Part shown: piece after piece, positions 10,818 to 23,779 of the stretch
How the letters are laid out: each line of letters begins with the position of its first letter
Numbering within the stretch: the stretch's first letter is position 1
Assembly (NCBI GenBank): GCA_025506515.1
Contig: JACCIX010000324.1
Location: 62,001-126,000, forward strand
Reading direction: 5' to 3'
Origin: Flaveria trinervia
Lineage: Eukaryota > Streptophyta > Magnoliopsida > Asterales > Asteraceae
DNA: 64,000 bases
The notes under the pieces: model-generated
Seen by the model: the letters and a program-made list of their open reading frames with translations, nothing else
The model's database searches: none
Told to the model about the DNA's origin: nothing
Made by a program: the position numbers and the translations under genes

Positions 10818-11273
10818 CCAGTCCATTTGGATTGGCGAGAAAAAGGGTGCAGGTACTTGAGGTGGGGGATGATCCTAATTTTCAGGCTTAGTGGGTAGAA
10901 CTGAGTGGGTAGAACTGAGTGGGTAGAACTGAGTGTGTAGAACTGAGTGGGTAGAACTTAGTGGGTAGAACTTAATGGGTAGAACTTAGTGGGTAGAACT
11001 TAGTGGGTAGAACTTAGTGGGTAGAACTTAGTGGGTAGAACTTAGTGGGTAGAACTTAGTGGGTAGAACTTAGTGGGTAGAACTTAGTGGGTAGAACTTA
11101 GTGGGTAGAACTTATTAGCTTAATTGTCTATAGATTTTTGTTCTTTTGTTTTAGTTTGGGTAGAGAGAATTAGTATTTGAATCCCTGGAGATCAATCCAT
11201 CTAAAAGAGGACTTCCCTATTTGTATTTCATTTGTTTGATCGTAATCTATAGCCAACTAGTTGGGTTCATATC
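10818..11273 (+). repeat. Left direct repeat of an old gypsy relic
   Basis: This block starts CAGTCCATTTGGATTGGCGA and ends AGTTGGGTTCATATCA. It matches 12904-13173 in order (GGGTGCA, GGTGGGGGATGATCCT, TAGTATTTGAATCC, AGAGGACTTCCCTAT, TCTATAGCC). The left copy is longer because it carries sixteen 14-bp units. The pair brackets a gag relic, so they may be degraded LTRs, but they do not show clear TG...CA ends. Confidence 0.6.
10891..11114 (+). repeat. Sixteen-unit 14-bp tandem repeat
   Basis: The unit GTGGGTAGAACTTA repeats exactly every 14 bases from 10891 to 11101, sixteen starts in all. The first few units read GTGGGTAGAACTGA and later ones are uniform, so the array expanded recently. The matching place in the right direct repeat (about 12977-13000) has only about two drifted units. 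Confidence 0.92.
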
Positions 11274-11319
11274 AATCGGGTCCATGCCTTGCAAAAGCAC
11301 TTTGGTTCTGCTGAGTTCT

Positions 11320-11800
11320 AGAATCCAGATGAGACCTATGCAACATCAAGCAAACAAGGACTGTTCATGAGTACCGACAAGAGTTTGCCAAGAAATCCGC
11401 TTGGGTTTCCGACAGGCCTGACCACTGCCTTCTCACGGTGTTCCTATATGGGTTGAAGAATTGAAGGTTGATGTACGGATCCACAAGCCCCGAACTATGT
11501 ACAATGCAATGAGTTTGGCATTTAATTTTGAATCCAAGTTGGGTACTAAATCAGAGCATCAATCGAAAGCTTCTGCAATCACCAAGACAACTGATTCATC
11601 ACACTCAGCCATTTAGTCCACAGTTGATCCTTTGCTAGGCCCACCTCTAAACCTTTCTAATTCAGAAAAACACTTCGGGTTTGTTAAAGGAGAATGCCAT
11701 TCATGTGGGAAAAAATATGGCATCGGGGAACCGTTGTAAAGTAGTGAGCCTTAAGTTTTTAGAAAAAGTAGTGAGCCTTAAGTTTTTAGAAGTTGCTGGA
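11320..11800 (+). pseudogene. Degraded Ty3/gypsy gag fragment
   Basis: Conceptual translation gives a capsid-like stretch. About 11367-11460 reads HEYRQEFAKKSAWVSDRPDH and then LLTVFLYGLK. After a frame break it resumes as VDVRIHKPRTMYNAMSLAF, the form of the end of a Retrotrans_gag domain. A broken zinc-knuckle-like piece (GECHSCGKKYG) lies near 11690. A 27-base segment starting GTAGTGAGCCTTAAG is duplicated in tandem at about 11740-11793. There are several stops and frame changes. No start and no pol domains are visible, so this is a relic. Confidence 0.65.
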
Positions 11801-11824
11801 AATGAGGGTGAGCACTCTTTTGGG

Positions 11825-12903
11825 CGATAACTGATGTGTAGGTTTTTTTTCACTATTTTCAAATGTTTAATTATATGTTTTTATGTATTTAATATAGTGG
11901 AACACAATTATTTTGAGAATTAATTGATTTTTAGGCTTGCGAAGCTAAAACGAACACATCATGCGGCACGCAAACTAGGACGTAAAACAAAAAGAAAAAA
12001 TGCTGATTTGTGGGGGAGTAAATTACGTCCCTAAGGATCTAAATTACATCTCTGGGCTGACCGATACAAATTTTAGGGTTTTGTACCTTAATTAAAGGTT
12101 AAAAAGGGGGCTGTGAATTAAGCCTTCTCCAACTTGTTTTTGGCCATCCAAGGAGCTATTTTGAGAGCAAAGAAGACCCATGAGTCCATCCTTTCATGCA
12201 ATTGATTCCTATGACAACCGATTTCGATTCCATGACAACCATGAGCGGCTAAATCACCCGTGATCTTCTTCGGGTGTAGGGTTTGTGTTTATGACATTTG
12301 TTTAACTTTAATTGTTCTTAAATTGGGTTGAAGTTTTGATTGACACGTTAAGCCATATGATTTCATTTATTGGTTGCTTACTTTAAACAGTTTTTCTTTG
12401 TTTTGAATATTAATCTAATATTCATCAGTTTTTGGTTTTTTACATCATAAGCATTGTGAGTTTTAGGTTTTTATTAGCAAACTAAAATTTGTAATTTGAG
12501 AATAGATCCGTTTACAACCCGTTCCATCTCTATCATTGAAATCAATTAAACTAGTACAATTAATTATGTCCATGTGATTGTTTTTTAAGAATAACTAGGT
12601 TACAACTTTGTTATACAAACCTGAAACCCGGATTGGATCATTCTTCTTATTATTGTTTTCAAAACCAATCAAATTTATTACTTTGAATTTTGTTTTCTAA
12701 ATCAATCATAAATTCAAAGTTATTTTCTAATTTAAATGAACGTTAGTGAGTTACAAATATACTTTTCACATATTACTTGTGGAGACAATCTTACTAATCT
12801 GTCAATTTCCCACCGCACAGCTTCATCTCGACGTGAGAACAAGTCGGTTCTTCGAGCGGGCAGCAGTGATACGATTCTAGTGGGTTAATTTGGGTCGTCA
12901 GAC
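11825..12903. other. Unassigned AT-rich repeat-like DNA
   Basis: This stretch begins CTGATGTGTAGG and includes a purine-rich GTGGGGGAGTAAATT near 12009 and a GGGTTTGTG segment near 12280. The style resembles LTR or internal non-coding DNA of gypsy elements, but I cannot find paired ends or a coding frame, so it is left unassigned. Confidence 0.35.
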
Positions 12904-13173
12904 CTAGTCCATCTAGATTGGCGGGAGAAAGGGTGCATGTCCCAAAGGTGGGGGATGATCCTGATTTTCAAAAATAATGGGTATAACTTAGTGGGTAGTT
13001 ATTAGTTTAATTAGTCTACATATTTCGTTATTTTGTTTTAGTTTGGATAGAGAGAAATTAGTATTTGAATCCACGTTTTATGTTGGAGATCAATTTATCT
13101 CAAAGAGGACTTCCCTATCTATGTTTTATTTGTTTGATAGTGATCTATAGCCGATTAGTTCGGTTCTTATCAT
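12904..13173 (+). repeat. Right direct repeat of the old gypsy relic
   Basis: This block matches 10818-11273 but without the expanded 14-bp array. It starts TAGTCCATCTAGATTGGCGG and ends CGGTTCTTATCA. Identity looks moderate by eye, which fits an old pair. Confidence 0.6.
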
Positions 13174-14810
13174 CCTTACTCTCAAACGTTCTTTAAGGGA
13201 TGATGATGACGAAGAACTTATATGTTTTATGAAGCCCAAAAGATGTTGTTATGAATATATTGTAAAAAGATCTTAATTTAAAAAATAATAAACCTATCAC
13301 GTATGGAAAATAACATTATTTCAATAATATAAATGCACAATACTTACCACCTATAAAAAAGTAACATCATCAAAAATGTCTTATTTGAAAAATAAAATTA
13401 TCAAAATTGCCCACAGTAAATAATCATATTTGTAGGGGTAGAATGACCGTATAAAAAGAATACTATATATTTAAATCAGACATGTATGATAGTTTTAACT
13501 TTAGTTAGGTATATATGTTATTTCAAAAAAATTTAACGTATACAAAATTCTTTCTAGCTTTATAGTTTTGTTTAATTCCTTCGTATAGATAGATATGAAG
13601 ATGTACATACATCTTGCGCTTGCACTTGAACTGTGATCCTCTCTCTATACAAATATTATTGGGCCTAACCAAGTCTTGGACAGTTTTAAGCATAATATTA
13701 TTTATTGGGTTCTGTTTTCAGCATTATATTATTTATTTGGGTTCTCATTTGTCGGACATCTTTTAGTTTTAACCAGTATTAAATCTTCAAGTTGCAACTA
13801 GATACTAAAATAGTATTAAGTAGCATTACTGTCATACCTCTATCAGCGATCACTAATATCAGAAACTCTTGTATTAAAAAAAACAAAAATAAAGAAAATA
13901 AAAACGAATGAAAACTAGACGAAAAAATGTTTAACCATACATGTGTAACGTAAAACACTAAAGATAATAACTAAGTTGATCCAGGACCTGCGCGTTCTGA
14001 CATGGTCGTTAAACAAGAAAAATAGGCGAAAAAAACGTTGAACCAATGTGAAACGTAAAACTTTAAAAACAATAACGAAGTCGATTTAACACTTGCACTT
14101 GTGCAATGGTCGTTAAACTAGAAAACGTAGGCGTAAATATGTTGAATCACACGTGTACGTTGCAGCGTCTTAGCTCGTAAAATAGACCAACATGTAAAAC
14201 AGTAATTTTGTAAAAGATTCAAAGTTTAAAGAACTAAAGTTGAAAGTAAAAAAATATAAGAGTTAAATTGTAAAAAATTTAAATGTATTAACATTAAAAG
14301 TAAAAAATAAAAGTTAAGAAAACCAAAAATAAATACAACTTACTAAAGCTGAAGTACAAACCATTATATACACAAAAATTATTAATTAGTAATATATATA
14401 ATATGTGAAGTAAAATGTGTTTTGTGCTGTAACTAGATATTGTGATTTTATATTTGTTTGGTGTTAAAATGATCATATTTTTGATATAAAATACTTGTTA
14501 TTATAGTAAAAATAAACATACTAAATACAGTAAATAATTCTTCTTATTGTTAATTTAGTTCTGAAACAGATAATTATCACTCTAAAAGTGTAAAACCTAG
14601 CGAAAAAAACAACAATGTAACATTAACGTAAATTCATGTGTAGCGGTTTTATATAACTAGTTTAAAGCTTGTGCGATGCAACGGGAAATAGAACACCTAG
14701 GTTAATGATTTAAAGGTTACACATGAGACGATTCAAGTCAGCTTTGAGACAAAACCATAGGAAACCTAGAACACAATTAACATTTTATTTGTTTTTCAAA
14801 AGGTCCTTAT
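13174..14810. other. AT-rich DNA with a weak tandem repeat
   Basis: No gene is visible. At about 13905-14165 there are roughly three drifted copies of a unit near 105 bp that contains AACTAGAC or AACAAGAA, then GTTGAACC, then ACGTAAAACACTAAA. Near 14660 there is a GCTTGTGCGATGCAACGGG stretch of a form common in plant interspersed repeats. The rest is AT-rich with many stops in all frames. Confidence 0.45.
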
Positions 14811-15660
14811 TGCAGGATCGGTTAAGGTCATTCAACACAAGGACTATCTCTTGAACTTGCTAAGGCACACTCAAATGATGATGTAGAATACTTGAAAGAA
14901 TTGATAATAATATACTAAGTAAACAAACACAAAAGATGGTTTTCAAGATACTTGTATATATTACTTTTCAACTTAAAGTGTACAAGACTTTTACAAGCAT
15001 GCTAGATGAGTTACAAAGAGAAACTATATATACTACTATCTACAACTGGTTATACTTAGATTACCAGCTGGGACTTACTACTAAACAAATACTATATTGC
15101 TAAAAATTAGGTATGTAAGATAAAATATTATCCAAGATAAGGTAGTCATAATAGGTCTATGACTTACCTTTTGTCACCAACTAAAGTTGGTAACGGTACT
15201 AACCGATAAAAAGTGAACAGTGGAATAAAGTATGGTTAACTCCACGGCGTAGGAAAGCGCCATGCAGTATATCATAGATTGAAGCGGTTGGTCAGACAAA
15301 CCATACTTATGCACTGGTTCATAGTTGGTTCTTCCGAAGGTAAACTGGCTTCGGAAGAATAAGTTCTTTCGAAGCCAATTATACTTCGAAAGAAGCAACT
15401 TCTTTTGAGACTTCTGCCAGTCTTCTAAACTTTATCCTTCGAAAGTCTTTGTCTTGAACTTTCCAAGTGTTTGGCTTCGGAAGAGGAGTGACTTAGTCTT
15501 TGAACGACTTAGTTTCTCTTCAGAAATTCTTCTTACTTAGGCTTCATAAGTTCTTCAACTTGGCTTTGGAAGGTTAGATAAGATTCAAAAGACTTTTTGC
15601 AGTTGCACCAAATTTCTTCTAAGCGTTGTTTTGGTTGCACCAGCCTTATCTGACCCAACA
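14811..15660 (-). repeat. T: minus-strand copia 3' LTR
   Basis: Read on the minus strand, this LTR begins TGTTGGGTCAGATAAGG after a polypurine tract and ends at TGCAGGATCG (plus-strand reading) at 14811. It resembles the U LTR at 62726-63526 in its end sequence, in a GGTTTTCAAGA box and in repeated CTTCGGAAG and CTTTCGAAG palindromic motifs. About 850 bp long. The flank before it ends in CTTAT. It belongs to a SIRE-like Ty1/copia element. Confidence 0.75.
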
Positions 15661-15674
15661 AACTCCCCCTAGGC
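15661..15674 (-). promoter_or_regulatory. T polypurine tract
   Basis: On the minus strand this reads CAGCCTAGGGGGAGTT directly before the LTR. The same tract, followed by a near-identical upstream segment, occurs in U at 63527-63540, which supports the orientation and the family link. Confidence 0.8.
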
Positions 15675-15964
15675 TGATGTTACCAACACTTCACTTTCTT
15701 CTGCTTTTCAAAACTTTCAGCACTAAGAAAAGTAGATATTTATCTATTTCTCTGTTATTTTCAAAGGTGGTGCTGAGAAGTTTGTGCAAGTCATTGGTAG
15801 ATAACAGGTCTAGTCTATTACTCTAGATGACATGTAGCCTTTGTTGTGGCCCTCAATAGAGAGTTAGTTGACGGTAGTTGTAATCATACTCCCATCTAAC
15901 TATGGGTTTCAAATCAGGGCTTTCAGCCATCTATAGGAGTGTCTTTCCTTTGGTTGACCCTTCT
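15661..15964 (-). pseudogene. T: end of post-pol ORF3, relic
   Basis: The minus strand, in pieces, shows a RWEYDYNYRQLTLY segment and further on SNRLDLLSTNDLHKLLSTTF, before the polypurine tract. The W-x-Y start followed by an L..L..DLHKL pattern matches one module of the C-terminal domain of ORF3 in Z, W and U. At least two stops interrupt it. The segment is cut at 15964 by N; the upstream part of the same ORF resumes at 47358 on the other side of the insertion. Confidence 0.55.
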
Positions 15965-18577
15965 TGTAACATCCGCCCATTTTCAAAACTATAAATCCAA
16001 ACCCGAATCCACTTTGAACTATCATACGAGGGAAAGAATCATTATTAAAAATATTTTAATTATTTTAATGAATCAAGGCATTAAATGTGTATTTAACTAA
16101 TATTGTGATTGTTTTATTCAATTATTAGTTATCAAATCATTTAAACAATTGATTATAATTTTATGATTTGCAAAATAAAATTCTTATAAGATTGTAAAGT
16201 TGTATTTGTCGTTTTGTGTTTTAGTTATTAAATTACAATAAATTTAAATTGAAAAGTACTATTAATATATAAGTGTATAAAGATTCTATAAAATAAATTG
16301 ACTTATTTTTTAAATTAGGCTTTATAAGTGTAGGGTTTAATGTGTAATTTTAAAAACATATTTTGAAAGGTTCCTACATAAAATAACAAGCTTATAAACT
16401 ACTAGGACCAAAGTGTAATTTTCTTAAAACACCCAGCCACCCCAACCGTCAACCCACTGTTCCTCCGGCCACTTCTCAGGCGGAGCTCTAGTGAGCATCA
16501 CACACTCAAAATACTCGATTAAAATACAATTAAACCTTCGTTTAAACCTTTAACTCGTTCGAACTGAAACCTATCGAATTGAACCCATTTAAGAAAGGGA
16601 CAACCTTCTAATTAATCTCTTAAAGCTTTTTGTAACCTCAATTTCATTTACAAACACACAAACTATTAATTCAATCATTATCTTCATCGCGAACCTGCAA
16701 CATAGTCGAACACCATCTTTTGAACATCATAGCTTTCAATTGACCGAGGGTTTCGTAACATCATCAACATTAGAAGCTTTTCAAGTCATTAATTTGGATT
16801 ATAATCATCATCTTCTCTTGAATCGATCCTATGTCGAGTCGCGGTGTTTATTATTCTTCCTTCTATCAAATCTATACTAATCAAGGTAATTAAACACATC
16901 CTCACACTCGGTTTCATATGGAAAGAAAAGCCCCATGATTAATTGGGTTAGGAACTTCGAATTCATGTTCAATTTGATCAAAATCAATTCTAAGATTCAA
17001 TGTGATATTGGGGTTTTCGTTTTATAATTTATAAATCTTATTTTCCAAATGAAATCAGATTTGGGCTTGCTGCCCACTAGCAACCCGCATCATTCACACA
17101 CAGGAGGTCCCGGGTTTGAACCCGGGCACCCTCAAACTGTTTTTTTTTTACTTTTTTTAAAATTAAATCACAAAATTTATTATTATTCTATTAATTTGAA
17201 ATAAAAATTATGTTGATACTTGAATTTTATTTAGAATTATAGTTTAACTTTTGAAAAATTTGTAACAAATAATCTCCTATTTTAAAACAAATAGATAAAT
17301 ATTATAAAACATTATTAATTTTTTTATGTGATTTAAATGTTATCAAATTTTTATAGTTCAAACATAGATTATTTCAAAACTGTTTTAAGTCTATATGTTA
17401 CAAATACTTTAAATAATGAATTAATCAATTAATTATTTATAAAATTAAATATTCAAGTAATTATTTAACCATATTATATTGTAAATAATTATTAAATTAA
17501 TTATTTACTTTTCACACTTTAATGCTCAACCTTTATTTCATCAATGAGTATAAATTCAATGTTTAAGTATTATTTTATCACTCATTTCACTAAAAATTCA
17601 TCTTCGTTTTAAATCTAATTATTAATCAATTTATTTCATCTTATTGAATCAACATATAATTAATTGCATTATTTTTTATCATAATTATCAATACCTCAAA
17701 TCCCAATTTAAACCCTAATTCATATTTACTCTTTAATCATATCTTTATTATAATCCTAAGATACCAATCTTAGGTTGAGTCGTGAATGAATCTTTAGAGA
17801 ATCTTATTTATTATTATTATTATTATTTAAAAGTGCATCTTATAACCAGTGAGTTTCCATACATTTTTTATTTTTATATCACACCTTTTGGTATAAAACA
17901 TATTAATTGTATAAACATACACTTGTAAAACATCTTGATACTTGTAATGCACGCGCAATTTGTTTATAAACTTGTCATGGTTATTTGAGATATTTGTAAT
18001 CCTTATATGATAGTCATCTTGTAAAAACAATAATTAACTATTGCTAGCCTAGCGACGTCATAAATATATGGGTCTAACAAACCTATTTGGTGCTAAAGCC
18101 ATTATTTTCGGCTTCTGATGACCTATGACTTGTTAATCAAGAGAACCAAATACACTTAGCACATCGTTATAACTTGTAATGGATATCTTTGTCAAGGTTT
18201 GATTGTATATTTATGCTATGTATATTCTTGCATTATTTCTTGACCTATGAAATGAATTGCCTCTTAAATGTTTTTTTCATAAGTATATACAAATTCATGA
18301 GAACTCATCAACATTATATGTTGACCCTTTATTTTTAACATGTTTCAGGATTACTACTTTGAGGAGTTCTCCTTGCACATATAGGACTTGGACTTAGTTT
18401 AATTCAATATTTTATGTTGTTGTTTAAATCTATGTTATATTAATGACTTAATTGTCTAGTATTATTCAATGAAAAATAACGTTTAATATTATTCCATTTT
18501 ATTTAATCCCATGAGTTATGAACAATCGTTTCACATTCCTCTGCCTCGATGATTCCGCCATCGGTCGGGGTGTGACA
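15965..18577 (+). repeat. N LTR A
   Basis: This LTR starts TGTAACATCCGCCCATTTTC and ends GTCGGGGTGTGACA, 2613 bp. It includes a tRNA-like module at 17061-17138 and long AT-rich tracts. Only this copy keeps TG at its left end; B and C read GG there. Confidence 0.87.
17061..17138 (+). repeat. tRNA-like module in LTR A
   Basis: A GGGCTTGCTGCCCACTAGCA segment is followed about 25 bases later by GGTCCCGGGTTTGAACCCGG. The second part has the form of a tRNA T-arm with a pol III B box (GGTTTGAACC). It is a fragment and not a foldable tRNA. The same module is in LTRs B and C and a related one is in D. Confidence 0.6.
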
Positions 18578-19819
18578 GATTGGTATCAGAGCCATGGTTA
18601 TAGAGAGTTAGCCTATAAGAAATGGAATGACCTAAACTATAACTAAGACCCCTTACACATGAGTCCTCTTATGTATTTTATATGCTTAGATAGTGTTTTA
18701 TGTGCCTTATATGTTTATACATGGTTATGTGAGTATATGCCTTATGTGATTATTATTACACCTTGATTGTTATCAATGCACACATGAATCTCAAATCATA
18801 TTCTAAGCCATTATGCCTAAATCAAATGGTTTTCAAATTGAGCTTTGAATCGTTATCATGGTTTCTAAGTCTCACCAAAGTTTGTGTCCCATAACTCGAA
18901 ACATGTCATACTGGAAGAGAGTGATGTCTGTATCTCAAGGTGTTTTGTCTAGGCAAGGTATTCATATAAATCCAAATCAACTGATGGATTCATTTACCTT
19001 ACCTGGGAACCCTAGGGTGAGTGTCTGCTTATAGGTACGCATGTCTTCTTTAATGTTATGATTGACCAAAAAATTTGATAAGTCAACATATTTGCCTTTG
19101 TTTGTAAACCAAATGTTACACTTGAAACATCTTGTCGTTATTTTAAATCGTCTTATTATTGATTTTGTCTTCTTGGATTTTAGAACTCATTATCAAATTC
19201 TCATAACCGATTCTTAAATAATCTTCCTGAATGTCTTCCTGTCAAAACCCCTCACATTCTAGAAACCCCATTACGATTGATTCTATCATTTCAAGCGATA
19301 TCCTTTAATCTTAATGAACATGAATCCTCTATCAACCTTACACTAATGTAACTTTGAAATATCAATGACATAGTAAAGAAGAATTAGTCATCTAAGAACC
19401 ATGTCGAAGTTATCTGCTTTGAGAAGCTTCTCTGGATTTGTATTTCATCCAAAAGTATCGTAAAAATATTTCTAATGTTCGTCAACCCAAGTCTCGTATT
19501 GATATAATGTTTGGTGCTTCACTCGTTACCAAACCTTTCTAATTGTCTTGCACCGTCTGAAATGCAAAAGCTTGAAAGCGGCAAAAAATATATATTTCAA
19601 TCAAATCGATGAATCTAACCACATTGTGAAGAAACCCATGAAATCAAGAACATGAAATTGCACAAACCTAAGTGTAGTAACACATCATAGACAAAATCAT
19701 TGAATTTAAACCTTCTCAATAGTTCACTTGCGAACGTGACATGAATCCAAGTCTTGTCATATCTAAATTAGTCTTCTCGTGATTAAATTTTGGGACGAAT
19801 TTCTTAAAGTAGGGGAGAC
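18578..19819 (+). other. N internal region 1, non-coding
   Basis: The region starts with the primer site TGGTATCAGAGCC (18581-18593) and ends with GGGACGAATTTCTTAAAG and GTAGGGGAGACG, which looks like the gypsy 3' purine tract. In between there is no frame with retroviral motifs. It is closely repeated at 22539-23779. Confidence 0.8.
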
Positions 19820-22538
19820 GGTAACATCCGCCCATTTTCAAAACTATAAACCTAAACCCGAATCCACTTTGAACTATCATACGAGGGAAAAATTCATTAT
19901 TAAAAATATTTTAATTATTTCAATGAATCAAATATATTAAATGTGCAATTTAACTAATACTGTAAATTGTTTTATTCAATTAATAGTTATCAAATCATTT
20001 AAACAATTGATTATAATTTTATGATTTTCAAAATAAAATTCTTATAGGATTGTAAAGTTGTATTTGTCATTTATATGTTTTTGTTATTAAATTATAACAA
20101 ATATTCAAATTGAAAAGTACTATTAAAATATGTAAAGTTTTATAAAGATTCTATAAAATTAAATTGACGTATTATCTAAATTAGGCTTTATAAGTGTAGG
20201 GTTTAATGTGTAATTTTTAAAACTTAATTTGAAAGGTTCCTACATAAAATAATAAACTTATAAACTACAAGGACCAAAGTGTAATTTTCTTAAATCACCA
20301 GGCAACCCCAACCGTCGACCCATTGTTCCTACGACCACTTCTCTGGCGGAGCTTTGGCGAGTCTCACACACTCAAAACCCTCGATCAAAACGCAGTTAAA
20401 CTATATTAAACCTCTCGTGAACCTGTTTCGAACCCAAAGACCTGTTTCAGTTGAGTTTATTCGACGGTTATGGTGATGTTCTCAAAACTGAAACCTTCGT
20501 TTAAAGCTTTAACTCATTTGAACTGAAACCAATCAAATTGAACCTATTTAAAAAGGGAAAACCTTCTAACTAGTCTCTTAAAGCTTTCGGTAACCTCAAT
20601 TTCATTTACAAAACACATAAACTACTAATCGATTATTATCTTCATCACAAACCTGCAACATAGTCAACACCATCTTCTGAACATCATAGCTTTCAATTGA
20701 CCAAGGGTTTAGGAACATTATCAACGTTGGAAGCTTTTCAACTCATTAATATGCATTATAATCATCATCTTCTCCTGAATCGATCCTATGTCCAGTTGCG
20801 ATGTTCGTTGTTCTTCTTTCTATCAAATCTATACCAATCAAGGTAGCTAAACACATCCTTACACTCGTTTCATTTGGGAAAGAAAAGCCCCATGATTAAT
20901 TAGGTTAACAACTTCGAATTCATGTTCAATTTGATCAAAATTGATTCTAAGGTTCAATGTGATATTGGGGTTTTCGTTTTAATAAATTATAAATCTTATT
21001 TTCCAAATGAAATCAGATTTGGGCTTGCTGCCCACTAGCAACCCGCATCATTCACACACAGGAGGTCCCGGGTTCGAACCCGGGCACCCTCAAACTGTTT
21101 TTTAAACTTTTTTTAAAATTAAATCACAAAATTTATTATTATTCTATTAATTTGAAATAAAATTATGTTGTTACTTGAAATTTATTTAGAATTATTAGTT
21201 TAACTTTTGAAAATATTGTAACAATATAATCTCCTATTTTAAAACAAATAGTTAAATATTATAAAAACATTATTAATTTTTTTATGTGATTTAAATGTTA
21301 TAAAATTTTATAGTTTAAACTTAGATTATTTCAAACTGTTTTATGTCTATATGTTACAAATACTTTAAATAATTAATTAATCAATTAACTACTTATAAAA
21401 TTAAATATTTAAGTAATTATTAACCATGTTATATTGTAAATAATTATTAAATTTATTATTTACTTTTCACACTTTAATGCTCAACCTTTATTTCATCAAT
21501 GATTATAAAATCAATTTTTAAGTATTATTTAATCACTCAATTTCACTAACAATTCATCTTCGTTTTAAATCTTAATTATTTAATCAATTTATTTCATTTT
21601 TATTGAATCAACATATAATTACTTACATTATTTTTAATCATAATTATCAATACCTCAAATCCCAATTTAAACCCTAATTCATATTTACTCTTTAATCATA
21701 TCTTTATTATAATCCTAAGATACCAAATCTTAGGTTGAGTCGTGAATAAATCATTAGAGAATCTTATTTTATTATTATTATTATTTAAAAGTGCATCTTA
21801 TAACCAGTGAGTTTTCTATACCTTTTTTAGTTTATATCACACCTTTTGGGGTGAAACATATTAATCGTATAAACATACACTTGTAAAACATCTTGATACT
21901 TGTAATGCACGAGCAATTTGTTTATAAACTTGTCATGGTTATTTGAGATATTTGTAGGCCTTATATGATAGTTATCTTGTAAAAACAATAATGAACTATT
22001 GCTAGCCTAGCGACGTCATAGATCTATGGGTCTGACAAACCTATATGGTGCTAAAGCCAAGGTTATTGTCGGCTTCTGATGACCTATGATTTGTTAATCA
22101 AGAGAACCAAATACACTTAGCTAATCGTTGTAACTTGTAATGGATATCTTTGTCAAGGTTTGATTGTATCATTATGCTATGTATTCTTGCATTATTTCTT
22201 GACCTATGAAATGAATTGCCTCTTAAATGATTTTTTCATAAGTATGTACAAATTCATGGGAACTCACCAACATTATATATTGACCCTTTATTTTTTACAT
22301 GTTTCAGGATTGCTACTTTGAGGAGTTCTCCTTGCGCATATAGGACTTGGACTTAATTTAATTAAATATTTTATGTTGTTGTTTAAATCTATGTTATATT
22401 GTAATGACTTAATTATCTAGTATTATTCAATGAAAAATAACATTTAATATTATTCCAATTTATTTAATCCCATGAGTTATGAACAATCGTTTCACATTCC
22501 TCCGCCCTGATTATTCCGCCATCGGTCGGGATGTGACA
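19820..22538 (+). repeat. N LTR B
   Basis: The middle LTR, 2719 bp, starts GGTAACATCCGCCC and ends GTCGGGATGTGACA. It serves as 3' LTR of the first unit and 5' LTR of the second. The tRNA-like module lies at about 21018-21097 and has the best B box (GGTTCGAACC at 21071-21080). Confidence 0.87.
21018..21097 (+). repeat. tRNA-like module in LTR B
   Basis: This copy has GGTCCCGGGTTCGAACCCGG, which forms a perfect T-arm-like hairpin and contains a consensus B box. An A-box-like element upstream is weak. It is not an intact tRNA. Confidence 0.6.
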
Positions 22539-23779
22539 GATTGGTATCAGAGCCAGGGTTATAGAGAGTTAGTCTATAAGAAATGGAATGACCTAAACTA
22601 TAACTAAGTACCCTTACACATGAGTCATCTTATGTATTTTATATGCTTAGATAATGTTTTATGTGCCTTATATGTTTATAAATGGCTATGTGATTATATG
22701 CCTTTTGTGATTATTATTACACCTTGATTGTAATCAATGCACACATGAATCTCAAATCATACTCTAAGCCATTATGCCTAAATCAAATGGTTTTCAAATT
22801 GAGCTTTGAATCGTTAATCATGGTTTCTAAGTCTCATCAAAGTTTGTGTCCCATAACTCGAAACATGTCATTCTGGAAGAGAATGATGTCTATATCTCAA
22901 GGTGTTTTGTCTAGGCAAGGTATTCATATAAATCCAATCAACTGATAGATTCGTTTACCTTACCTGGGAACCCTTAGGGTGAGTGTCTGCTTATAAGTAC
23001 GCATGTCTTCTTTAATATTATGATTGACCTAAAAATTTGATAAGTCTACGTATTCGCCTTTGTTTGTAAACCAAATGTTACACTTGAAACATCTTGTCGT
23101 TATTTTAAATCGTCTTATTATTGATTTTGTCTTCTTGGATTTTAGAACTCATTATCAAATTCTCATAACCGATTCTTAAATATCTTCCTGAATGTCTTCC
23201 TGTCAAAACCCCTCACATTCTAGAAACCCATTACGATTGATTCTATCATTTCAAGCGATATTCTTTAATCTTAATGAACATGAATCCTCTATCAACCTTA
23301 CACTATGTAACTTTGAAATATCAATGACATAGTAAAGAAGAATTAGTCATCTAAGAACCATGTCGAAGTTATCTGCTTTGAGAAGCTTCTCTGGATTTGT
23401 ATTTCATCCAATAGCATCGTAAAAAATTTCTAATGTTCGTCAACCCAAGTCTCGTATTGATATAATGTTTGGTGCTTCACTCGTTACCAAACCTTTCTAA
23501 TCGTCTTGCACCGTCGGAAATGCAAAAGCTTGAAAGCGGCAATAAATATATATTGAAATCAAATCAATGAATCTAACCACATTGTGAAGAAACCCATGAA
23601 ATCAAGAACATGAAATTGCACAAACCTAAGTGTAGTAACACATCATAGTCAAAATTCATTGAATTTAAACGTTCTCAATAGTTCACTTGCGAACGTGACA
23701 TGAAATCCAAGTCTTCTCATATCCAAATTAATCTTCTCGTGATTAAATTTTGAGACGAATTTCTTAAAGTATGGGAGAC
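22539..23779 (+). other. N internal region 2, non-coding
   Basis: This is a close copy of 18578-19819 with a primer site at 22542-22554 and the same 3' purine tract (ATGGGAGACG). A 73-codon frame at 22724-22945 is not conserved in the first copy and has no motif, so I do not call it a gene. Confidence 0.8.

Noticed and set aside
22724..22945. A 73-residue protein in the N internal region
   Set aside because: The first internal copy does not keep the frame in an equivalent form, and no motif is visible.
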